Positions 1 to 7,441 of a stretch of 27,125 bases of DNA are shown piece by piece. Made by a program: the position numbers and the translations under genes. Source of the DNA: an uncultured Prevotella sp. (GTDB lineage Bacteria; Bacteroidota; Bacteroidia; Bacteroidales; Bacteroidaceae); contig URQS01000043.1 in assembly GCA_900550035.1 (NCBI GenBank), positions 1 through 27,125 of the forward strand, read 5' to 3'. The notes beneath the pieces were generated by a model. It saw nothing but the letters and a program-made list of their open reading frames with translations. It was not told the origin of the DNA and did not search any database. How positions within the stretch are numbered: the stretch's first letter is position 1; the number at the start of each line of letters is the position of its first letter.

Positions 1-70
1 AGAACGTACAACGAGTTTTTTGTTATTTATATTGGGAGTTTTGACACACCCTCCTCCTACTATATGTAAA

Positions 71-180
71 GATAATTTTGAACTGTTACTTATAATATTA
101 TGTCAAGTATCATTATATTACTTGTGAATGCACATTCCGTGACTTGCGGACGGAACTGATAATTCTGAACTGTTACTTAT
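71..180. repeat. 23-bp direct repeat pair (71-93 and 158-180)
   Basis: The two 23-bp copies differ at one base (ttttg versus ttctg near the middle) and share the core GAACTGTTACTTAT. They start 87 bp apart in sequence with no gene. I see no ORF or RNA gene that accounts for them. They could be regulator sites or remains of an older duplication. Confidence 0.75.
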
Positions 181-214
181 TCTGAGACGCTTGTATCTGT
201 CTCCTAATACGAAT

Positions 215-302
215 ACGTATTCATCTGCCAACGATAACGTATTCATCTGCCAACGATAACGTATTCATCGGGTGATGATAACGTATTCATTCTTCCGCTT
301 TC
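215..302. repeat. Four tandem 22-bp units with ACGTATTCAT core
   Basis: The units are 215-236, 237-258, 259-280 and 281-302. The first two are identical. The third keeps the first 11 bases and the closing GATA but differs in the middle. The fourth keeps only the ACGTATTCAT core. The 22-bp period is about two helical turns, which would put each core on the same DNA face, as in iterons or cooperative operators. The units abut one another without spacers, so this is not a CRISPR array. Confidence 0.8.
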
Positions 303-343
303 AAAATATTAATAATTCTTATCAAGATATTTGTGTCCCAGTA

Positions 344-406
344 TTAACGAGGCTGTCTTGAGCCAATTCTTTTCAGCAACCATAATGCCGAGAAAATCAT
401 TGCTAT
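344..406 (-). pseudogene. Relic of an nhaC 3' end
   Basis: Read on the minus strand, this stretch encodes the closing residues of an NhaC antiporter (IAMIFSALWLLKRIG), then SRQPR and a TAA stop at 344-346. Bases 362-401 match 10027-10066 in the intact nhaC exactly; after one mismatch (402/10067) four more bases match. Upstream of codon 406 nothing resembles the rest of NhaC, so only the last 20 or so codons are present. The best reading is the original or displaced end of the same gene, separated from its body by the 9.6-kb locus to the right. Confidence 0.75.
362..406. repeat. Left copy of a 45-bp direct repeat flanking the sus locus
   Basis: 44 of 45 bases are identical to 10027-10071 and both copies have the same orientation. 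Identity stops abruptly on both sides. The offset between copies is 9665 bp, and the intervening DNA carries the whole sigma/FecR/SusC/SusD/lipoprotein locus. The arrangement resembles attL/attR of an element that uses the 3' end of a gene, or a recombination duplication. Confidence 0.85.
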
Positions 407-525
407 ATAAACCTCATTTGCTTATAGCTATACGTTCTAAATTTTTTCCTATTAAATCTTGCGTTATCAGATATTTTATTTTTTTTTGCAAAAATCAAAT
501 CAATGACGTCTGATTAGCAAAACTA

Positions 526-1083
526 ATGGAAATAGAAAAAGAAGTTATATTATTGATGGCAAAAGGGGATAAGAAGGCATATGAGATGATGTTTCGACGA
601 TTTTATCCCAAGGTACATCGTTTTGTTGTTATGTTATTAAAGAATAAGGATGACACAGATGATGTTTGCCAGCTCATTTTCCTAAAGGTATGGAACAAGC
701 GAGAGAAGTTTGCCAATATTAAAGACTTCGATTCCTACCTCTTTGTTTTGGCTAAATATACTGTCATCAACTACATATCCTCGAAACATATTATACCTAT
801 AGATTTCAATAGCATATCAGATTGTTATACGGATGAAAAATCTCCACATGATGATGTTGTGGCAAAAGATACCCAACTGCTTATTGATATGGTTGTAGAG
901 AATATGCCGCAACAGCGACAGTTGATTTACCGTATGAGTCGCGAACAGCATCTTAAGAATAATGATATTGCCCAACGTTTAGGACTACAAAAGAAAACGG
1001 TAGAGAATCATCTTAATTTAGCTCTAAAAGAAATTAAAAACGCCTTATGTCTGACGATTTTGTTCTCATGTCATTGGGTGTAA
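526..1083 (+). CDS. ECF-type RNA polymerase sigma factor
   Basis: This 185-residue protein has the two-domain layout of extracytoplasmic-function sigma factors of the Bacteroidota sigma-70 family. Region 2 spans about residues 8-85 (a DDTDDVCQLIFLKVW stretch contacts core RNA polymerase and the -10 element). Region 4 spans about 115-175, with the HTH near NNDIAQRLGLQKKTVENHL. It acts in the cytoplasm and is expected to drive the susCD genes downstream. The next gene is its likely anti-sigma partner, 47 bp away. Such pairs sit beside SusC/SusD genes whose SusC carries an STN domain, as here. The stop codon lies inside a 12-bp motif that recurs before susC, so the fecR promoter probably overlaps the end of this gene. 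The ATG at 526 gives the usual family length. Confidence 0.93.
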   Translation: MEIEKEVILLMAKGDKKAYEMMFRRFYPKVHRFVVMLLKNKDDTDDVCQLIFLKVWNKREKFANIKDFDSYLFVLAKYTVINYISSKHIIPIDFNSISDCYTDEKSPHDDVVAKDTQLLIDMVVENMPQQRQLIYRMSREQHLKNNDIAQRLGLQKKTVENHLNLALKEIKNALCLTILFSCHWV

Positions 1084-1084
1084 T
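1073..1084 (+). promoter_or_regulatory. Repeated ATTGGGTGTAAT motif before fecR
   Basis: An exact 12-bp copy of the motif at 2253-2264. It ends 46 bp before the fecR start and overlaps the stop codon of the sigma gene. A GTCTT follows 15 bp later. The position fits a promoter element read by the locus's own ECF sigma factor; this role is inferred. Confidence 0.45.
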
Positions 1085-1130
1085 ACCATTGTAATGTGTG
1101 TCTTATATTTAAAAGAAAGTTTGTTTTATT

Positions 1131-2126
1131 ATGGGTGCAAAAATAAGGGATATTATAGGTTATTATGCAGATAACGATGTGTCTGACGGTATACGACAAA
1201 GGGTATTGGAGAGAATATCCAATACGCAAGATGATAAAGAGGTTGACGATGCCTTTCGGACTTTATGGAAGAAGGCGGATGCATATAGTATGAACGAAGA
1301 TGAGATATCAGCAGCTTATGAGAAATTGGAAATAGCTGACACGGAAAGTAAGCGTAAGATATTTAGGCTATTTACTTGGAAAAGGGCTGTTGCTATCATC
1401 ATTCCTTTGGTGATGATTGTATTGTTTGCCAAGTCGTATATCCAGATTAACAATGAATTGGAATCTTCGCAAACAATAGCGTTACTTAAGGAACATACTG
1501 TTTTAGACGAAAACAAGATGATTGTTTTAGCCGACGGAACAAAGGTGAAGCTCAATCAGAGTTCCGTACTGCTTTACCCAGAGTCCTTCAGAGGTAAAGT
1601 ACGAAAAGTGTTTCTTACTGGTGAGGCTTTCTTTGATATCAAGCATGATGACAATCATCCTTTCCATGTTAGTACTCCATATTTCGAGATTACTGATTTG
1701 GGAACTACATTTTCAGTATCTTCATATGCCGCAGATGAAGAGGTGTTTACAACTCTCAAGACGGGCAAGATAGAATTAACGATTGTGGGGTCGGATAAGG
1801 TGTATAGCATGAAGCCTAACGACCAGTTGGTGTATAATGTAAAGACAAAATCGGTTAATATGCGCCAAGTGTCAAGTGATGACGATGGACTGAATTGGCG
1901 TAGCAAGCAGATAGAACTTAATGATGTTACATTGGCTGAGGCTACTCATATAATGGGCAAGGTTTATGGCGTGAAATTCATTTTCCGTTCGCCACGTTAT
2001 CAGAACACCAAGATAACAGTTCACTTCAATCGCGGTGAAACCCTCACGGGAGTTATGTCAGTTGTTAAGAATTTGATTCCAGGTTTGGAGTATAGTTTGA
2101 CAACAGATGAAGTAATTATAGAATAG
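1131..2126 (+). CDS. FecR-family anti-sigma factor
   Basis: This 331-residue inner-membrane protein should hold the neighbouring ECF sigma factor and respond to the STN domain of the SusC transporter. A cytoplasmic N-terminal part (about 1-83) is followed by one membrane helix at about 84-104. The periplasmic FecR domain covers about 120-220, including the typical GEAFFDIKHDDNHPFHV and LGTTFSV stretches. A DUF4974-like C-terminal domain (about 258-330) has the LAEATHIMGKVYGVKF pattern. Length and order match the family in Bacteroidota PULs. The gene follows the sigma gene directly and ends before a strong hairpin, so sigma and anti-sigma form their own transcription unit apart from susC. Confidence 0.93.
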   Translation: MGAKIRDIIGYYADNDVSDGIRQRVLERISNTQDDKEVDDAFRTLWKKADAYSMNEDEISAAYEKLEIADTESKRKIFRLFTWKRAVAIIIPLVMIVLFAKSYIQINNELESSQTIALLKEHTVLDENKMIVLADGTKVKLNQSSVLLYPESFRGKVRKVFLTGEAFFDIKHDDNHPFHVSTPYFEITDLGTTFSVSSYAADEEVFTTLKTGKIELTIVGSDKVYSMKPNDQLVYNVKTKSVNMRQVSSDDDGLNWRSKQIELNDVTLAEATHIMGKVYGVKFIFRSPRYQNTKITVHFNRGETLTGVMSVVKNLIPGLEYSLTTDEVIIE

Positions 2127-2148
2127 TCATTTCTAATGGCATATATAG

Positions 2149-2178
2149 GCGCATCATGTAAAAAGTGATGCGCTTTTT
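2149..2178 (+). terminator. Intrinsic terminator after fecR
   Basis: An 8-bp perfect stem (GCGCATCA at 2149-2156 with TGATGCGC at 2166-2173), a 9-base loop and five T residues follow the fecR stop. It should separate sigma-fecR transcription from susC. Confidence 0.85.
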
Positions 2179-2252
2179 CGTAATGTTATTTTCGATTTGT
2201 GGAAACAAATTCTTAAAAAAAACAAAGAAAAATTCACTTTTTCTTATTTTTG

Positions 2253-2264
2253 ATTGGGTGTAAT
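2253..2264 (+). promoter_or_regulatory. Repeated ATTGGGTGTAAT motif before susC
   Basis: An identical 12-bp copy of the element at 1073-1084, ending 66 bp before the susC start and lying downstream of the fecR terminator. A GTCTT follows 13 bp later. This is the expected place for an ECF-dependent susC promoter. The 15 versus 13 bp spacing makes the -10 assignment uncertain. Confidence 0.5.
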
Positions 2265-2330
2265 CTATAAAACAAGGGTCTTCAAAGTGTAGCTACGTTA
2301 GGCAATAATAACTAATAATTAATTAAATCT

Positions 2331-5300
2331 ATGAATCTAAGAAGAATTTCAGCATTATGTTTTTGTTTGTTGCTGGCTGGGAATATGAAAGTTTCAGCTC
2401 AAACGATTACGTTCGAAACCAACAAGGTTTCTCTTAAGGCTGCGTTTGAAAAGATCGAGAAGGCTTCTAAGTACAAGATTGCTTACAACTCATCGGTGAT
2501 AGATGCAAATCGTATTGTCACTATTAGTAAAACTAAAGGCGATATATTCGAGATATTTGCCTTGTTATTGAAGGAAAGCGGTTATTCCTATGAAAAAAAA
2601 GGGAATTATCTTATCGTAAAAACGCAACCAACCAAGCAGTCTGAAAGGCAAAATACAAGACGTGTGAAAGGTCAACTCATCGACGAATTCGGTGAACCGA
2701 TGATTGGTGTCACCGTTAAGGTGAAAGGTACTACTACTGGCACAGTTTCTGATATTGATGGAAATTTTACGATAGATAATATACCTGCTGGCGCTTCCGA
2801 ACTACAGATTTCATATATTGGCTACAAAACCAAGAATGTGCAGATTACGTCTTCTGCTATGCAAATTAAGATGAATCCCGACAACGAACTGCTCGACGAA
2901 GTTGTAGTTGTGGGTTATGGTATAATGAAGAAAAAAGATTTGACCGGTGCGGTTGCGGCAGTCAAGGGTGATGCTTTGGCTTCTCGTAAGACTACACAAT
3001 TGTCGAGTGCTCTGCAAGGAGCAGTTGCTGGTGTGACAGTGACACGTGACAATAATGCTCCAGGAGCAGCTGCCAGTAGTATTAAAGTTCGTGGTGTCAC
3101 GACTATTGGTGATACAAACCCATTGGTGATGATTGATGGTGTACCAGGAAGTATCAATGATGTAAATCCGAATGATGTTGAAAACATATCTGTATTGAAG
3201 GATGCCGCTTCAGCTTCTATTTACGGTTCGCGTGCCGCTGCGGGTGTTATATTGATTACGACAAAGCGTGCTAATGAAAAAGACTTGTCAATCAATTATA
3301 ATTTCGAATATGGTCTTGAGATTCCGACAAAACAACCTGAATATTTAGGTGTGAAGCGTTTTTTGGAAACGACCAACGAATTGCGTTACAATGATAATAA
3401 ATCGGGTGGATGGAATCAAGCTTACTCCGAAGATGACATTAATAATTGGGAAAAATACAACCAAACAAATCTTGACAAATATCCGATAACTGATTGGAGT
3501 GGTATGATTTTAAAAGGTTCAGCCCCTCGTCAGACACATACGATTAGTGTAGCCGGTGGTTCTAAAGCTGTTAAGTCGAATGCATCATTTGTTTACGATA
3601 AGGTAGATGGATTATATGCAGATCGTTTTTATGAACGGTTTATGATTCGTGCTAACAATGATTTTACGGTGAATAAGTATTTAGGTGCGACATTGGACTT
3701 CAGTTTCAAGCGGTCGAAAAATCATCAACCTTATTATTCTCCTTTTTATAATATGCGTCTGACACCGATGATTTATCCGGCTGTATGGGCAAATGGAGAG
3801 TACGCCAACGGTAAAAACGGCAATAATGCGTATGCACTTGTCAACTCAGGTGGTTTTAAAGACGAATGGTACAATCGTATAGGAGGACGTGCGGCTATTA
3901 ATATTACACCGATTAAGGGATTAAAAATATCCGGAGTAATTGCTCCTAACTACACATTTACGAAAAACAAGAATTTTCGTAAAAGTGTTCCTTATGCTTT
4001 GGAAAACGATCCCAACACAATTGGAGGATATATGAGTGGTTTTGAAACAACCAAATTGTCTGAAAATAGAGACGATAGTTACAATGTGACGATTCAAGGA
4101 ATTGCTAACTATATTAGAACTTTCGGCAAGCATGATTTGAATGTGACAGCCGGTTATGAAACCTATCGTTATTTTGCTGAAAATTTGGGGGCTTCGCGCG
4201 ACCAATATGAATTGAATAATTTCCCTTATTTGGATATCGGTCCTTTGGATCTTCGAGATAATAGCGGAAGTGCTGTACAGTTGGCTTATCAGTCATGGTT
4301 TGGTCGTGTAGCCTATAACTATGATAATCGATACTTGTTGCAGGCGAATGTACGTTATGACGGATCTTCACGCTTTCATTCGGACTATCGTTGGGGTGTA
4401 TTCCCTTCAATTTCTGCTGGTTGGGTCATCAGTGAAGAGGCTTTTATGAGAGATGCTAATTTAAATTGGTTGTCTTTCTTGAAATTGCGTGCTTCTTATG
4501 GAACGTTAGGAAATGAACGTATTTCGGGTTATTATCCTTATCAGGCATTCATCAACTTCAGCGATGTCCTGTTCTATAAGAACGGGAAGATAGTTCCTGA
4601 ATTGTCAGCCGCACAATGGGCGTATGCCGTTAAGAATATCTCTTGGGAAACCACAAGTTCTGTTGATGTTGGTTTAGATGCAACATTCTTTAATAATCGC
4701 TTGCGCTTTTCTTTCGATTATTATAACAAGCAGACCAAGGATATGCTGTTGGCATTGGAAATTCCAGATTATGTCGGATTTGATAATCCCCAACGTAATA
4801 GTGGTAAGATGTATACTAACGGTTATGACCTTGAGATTGGTTGGAATGACAAGATTGGAGAGTTGACGTATGGAATCTCAGCAAATTTCTCTGACTTTGT
4901 CTCTAAGATGGGCAATCTTGATGGTACTGAATTTTTGGGAGATCAAGTGAAGAAAGAAGGCAGCGAGTTTAACGAGTGGTATGGTTATCTTAGTGATGGA
5001 TTGATGTTGACGGAAGAAGACTTAAAAGGTCCTAAATTGAATAATAACGTACAACTTGGAGATGTGAAATATAAAGACATTTCAGGACCTGACGGTGTTC
5101 CTGATGGCAAAATCTCGCCCGAGTATGATCGTGTCTTGTTGGGCGGTTCTCTGCCGAGATTCCAATATGGAGGAACATTGAACTTAGCTTACAAGGGCTT
5201 TGACTTTTCTATGGCTTTCCAGGGTATAGGCCGCCGAAATGTACGTTTAACAACTGCTATGGTGCAGCCGTTACGTGAAAACTGGGGTAATACGCCAGCT

Positions 5301-5639
5301 ATCATAGAAGGCAACTATTGGAGTGAAAAGAATACTGACGCACAAAATGCAAAGGTATTTTACCCCAGATTGACGTATGCCAATGCAAATAACAATTATA
5401 CGATGTCGGACTATTGGTTGTTTAATGGCCGTTATTTTCGTTTGAAAAATTTGACGTTTGGATATACTTTGCCGACTGCATGGACAAGGAAGTTGACAAT
5501 TAAGAAGGTGCGTATGTATGTTGCTGCCAATGATTTGTTCTGCATTAACAAATATCCGAGTGGTTGGGATCCTGAAATGGGAAGTTCTTCCTATCCGATT
5601 ACAACGTCTTTGTTATTTGGTTTATCTGTTAATTTTTAA
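2331..5639 (+). CDS. SusC/RagA-family TonB-dependent transporter with STN domain
   Basis: This 1102-residue outer-membrane transporter should import an oligosaccharide with the SusD protein encoded next, powered by TonB. A signal peptide occupies about 1-23. An STN domain (about 25-97) is the part that signals to FecR. A carboxypeptidase-regulatory-like domain (about 112-183) is followed by the SusC signature DEVVVVGYG at 189-197, a plug domain (about 200-315) and a long beta-barrel ending in LSVNF with a terminal Phe, as barrel proteins do. The STN domain marks it as a signalling transporter and fits the sigma/FecR pair upstream. The substrate cannot be read from the sequence. The coding sequence is visibly more AT-rich than the genes right of 10 kb. 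Confidence 0.96.
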   Translation: MNLRRISALCFCLLLAGNMKVSAQTITFETNKVSLKAAFEKIEKASKYKIAYNSSVIDANRIVTISKTKGDIFEIFALLLKESGYSYEKKGNYLIVKTQPTKQSERQNTRRVKGQLIDEFGEPMIGVTVKVKGTTTGTVSDIDGNFTIDNIPAGASELQISYIGYKTKNVQITSSAMQIKMNPDNELLDEVVVVGYGIMKKKDLTGAVAAVKGDALASRKTTQLSSALQGAVAGVTVTRDNNAPGAAASSIKVRGVTTIGDTNPLVMIDGVPGSINDVNPNDVENISVLKDAASASIYGSRAAAGVILITTKRANEKDLSINYNFEYGLEIPTKQPEYLGVKRFLETTNELRYNDNKSGGWNQAYSEDDINNWEKYNQTNLDKYPITDWSGMILKGSAPRQTHTISVAGGSKAVKSNASFVYDKVDGLYADRFYERFMIRANNDFTVNKYLGATLDFSFKRSKNHQPYYSPFYNMRLTPMIYPAVWANGEYANGKNGNNAYALVNSGGFKDEWYNRIGGRAAINITPIKGLKISGVIAPNYTFTKNKNFRKSVPYALENDPNTIGGYMSGFETTKLSENRDDSYNVTIQGIANYIRTFGKHDLNVTAGYETYRYFAENLGASRDQYELNNFPYLDIGPLDLRDNSGSAVQLAYQSWFGRVAYNYDNRYLLQANVRYDGSSRFHSDYRWGVFPSISAGWVISEEAFMRDANLNWLSFLKLRASYGTLGNERISGYYPYQAFINFSDVLFYKNGKIVPELSAAQWAYAVKNISWETTSSVDVGLDATFFNNRLRFSFDYYNKQTKDMLLALEIPDYVGFDNPQRNSGKMYTNGYDLEIGWNDKIGELTYGISANFSDFVSKMGNLDGTEFLGDQVKKEGSEFNEWYGYLSDGLMLTEEDLKGPKLNNNVQLGDVKYKDISGPDGVPDGKISPEYDRVLLGGSLPRFQYGGTLNLAYKGFDFSMAFQGIGRRNVRLTTAMVQPLRENWGNTPAIIEGNYWSEKNTDAQNAKVFYPRLTYANANNNYTMSDYWLFNGRYFRLKNLTFGYTLPTAWTRKLTIKKVRMYVAANDLFCINKYPSGWDPEMGSSSYPITTSLLFGLSVNF

Positions 5640-5652
5640 AAATAAAGGAAAG

Positions 5653-7353
5653 ATGAAACGCATATTAGTAATATTATTGGGATGCTGTTTGGGATTGAAT
5701 TCCTGTTATGAATTGGATTTGAATCCATTGTCGCAGGCCTCCAGTGAGAACTGGTATTCAAGTGAAACAGAGATAGAGATGTCTGTCAAGGATTTTTATC
5801 GAAATGAGTTTTGGGTATTAGATGATGAAGACAAAACCGATAACTTTATTTATAGAGAAACTCCGTCTGAAATACTCAAAGGAACTTTTAATGGACAGAG
5901 TGGTGATGTAAAAACTTTGTGGGCTAATCAGTATAAATCTATATCACGGGCAAATACTATTTTGGCCAATATGGATAAAGCTGCAAAGTTGGGTGTTTCA
6001 GAAGCAAAATTGAAACAGTATAAAGGAGAGGCTTTATTTCAAAGAGCTTCATGTTATGCAAGATTGGTCAGTCATTTCGGTGATGTCGTTTATCTGACAG
6101 AGGTTGTAGATATAGACGATGCTTTTAATCTTGGACGCTCTCCGAAGTCTGAAATTGTGCCGAAAATATATGCAGATTATGATAAAGCAATAGAGTATTT
6201 GCCAACAAAGTACAATGGCTTATCTTCACAGCGTGCTACTAAAGGTGCTGCTTTGGCTTTGAAAGCCCGTTTTGCTTTGTATATGGGAGATTGGGACATT
6301 GTTGCTGATGCCACAAAAAAATGTATGGATTTAGGTATTTATAAGTTGCATAAAGATTATGCAAGCCTTTTCCTAAGCACGACTAAGAATTCTGAAGAAT
6401 CGATTTTCCTTTTACCTCGTTCCATTGAATATAAGTTCACATTGGGCAATTGGACTGTAATGAATGAAATATCGAGAAATTCAGGTGGTTGGGGAGCTTA
6501 TGCTCCTTCTTGGGATTTGCTTGCAGCCTATACCTGTACAGATGGTTTGCCTATTGATGAATCTCCTTTATTTGATCCTCATAATCCTTTCAAAAATCGC
6601 GATCCTCGTTGCACAGCTACGATTGTGGAGTTTGGAACGCAGCATCTTGGATTTGAATATAATCCGCATCCGGATGCTGTTAATGTTATGAATTTCAATA
6701 CTGGAAGAATGCAGAAAAACAATGATGCCCGTGTTAATGCTCAGTTTGCGTCTTTCAACGGGTTGTTATGGAAAAAAGGCATTGATGAAACGTGGTTGGA
6801 TAATGGCAAGGACGTGGATCCAGATAAGATTATCATCCGTTATGCTGATGTACTCTTGATGTATGCTGAAGCAAAAATAGAGTTAGGACAGATTGACCAG
6901 TCTGTTTTAGATGCAATTAATACAGTTCGTGCAAGAGCTTATGGCGTAGACTATACCAATACTGCTGCTTATCCGGAAGTAACTACTACCGACCAACATA
7001 AATTGCGCACTATTCTGCGAACAGAAAGGCGAGTTGAATTTGCCAATGAAGGGTTGCGTTATATGGATTTGATAAGATGGAAATTGGCAAGTAAAGCCTT
7101 GACTCGTCCTAATTACGGTATGTTGTATCCAGTTGATTTGCTACGACAAAAAATAGTAGACAAAGGTCTATGGTTTTGGCCTGGTATTCCTCAAATAGAT
7201 GAAGATGGTATTCCAGATTTCTCAGCGATGGAAGAAGCGGGATTGATTGCTCCGATGTCGCAGCGTATGTGGAACGATCGACAATATTTGTGGCCAATCC
7301 CGACCAAAGAAGTCTTGATTAACAAGAATCTGGAACAGAATCCAGGATATTAA
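5653..7353 (+). CDS. SusD/RagB-family glycan-binding lipoprotein
   Basis: This 566-residue surface lipoprotein should form the lid of the SusC channel and capture glycan. I start it at ATG 5653, 13 bp after the susC stop and behind AAAGGAAAG. Upstream in-frame starts lie inside susC and would bury the signal peptide. The signal peptide ends in a lipobox LNSC with Cys18, followed by YELDLNP. An N-terminal TPR-like SusD region (with the RASCYARLVSHFGDV helix) and the C-terminal RagB/SusD signature RYADVLLMYAEAKIELG followed by LRTERRVEFANEGLRYMDL are clear. Length is normal for the family. It is co-transcribed with susC by spacing; its substrate is unknown. Confidence 0.95.
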   Translation: MKRILVILLGCCLGLNSCYELDLNPLSQASSENWYSSETEIEMSVKDFYRNEFWVLDDEDKTDNFIYRETPSEILKGTFNGQSGDVKTLWANQYKSISRANTILANMDKAAKLGVSEAKLKQYKGEALFQRASCYARLVSHFGDVVYLTEVVDIDDAFNLGRSPKSEIVPKIYADYDKAIEYLPTKYNGLSSQRATKGAALALKARFALYMGDWDIVADATKKCMDLGIYKLHKDYASLFLSTTKNSEESIFLLPRSIEYKFTLGNWTVMNEISRNSGGWGAYAPSWDLLAAYTCTDGLPIDESPLFDPHNPFKNRDPRCTATIVEFGTQHLGFEYNPHPDAVNVMNFNTGRMQKNNDARVNAQFASFNGLLWKKGIDETWLDNGKDVDPDKIIIRYADVLLMYAEAKIELGQIDQSVLDAINTVRARAYGVDYTNTAAYPEVTTTDQHKLRTILRTERRVEFANEGLRYMDLIRWKLASKALTRPNYGMLYPVDLLRQKIVDKGLWFWPGIPQIDEDGIPDFSAMEEAGLIAPMSQRMWNDRQYLWPIPTKEVLINKNLEQNPGY

Positions 7354-7441
7354 TAGTTTACATATTAATCATTTAAGGTTTCTTTTGCTCTTTTGTATAA
7401 AAGAGAAGAATACCTTTAACCTATTATTATTTATTCTAAAA

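Noticed and set aside
215..302. Possible CRISPR array
   Set aside because: Units are directly adjacent with no unique spacers, only four in number, and no cas genes are present.
331..513. Short + strand open frame of 60 codons left of the sigma gene
   Set aside because: It runs antisense over the nhaC relic, is of low complexity at its end and has no recognisable start context or homology.
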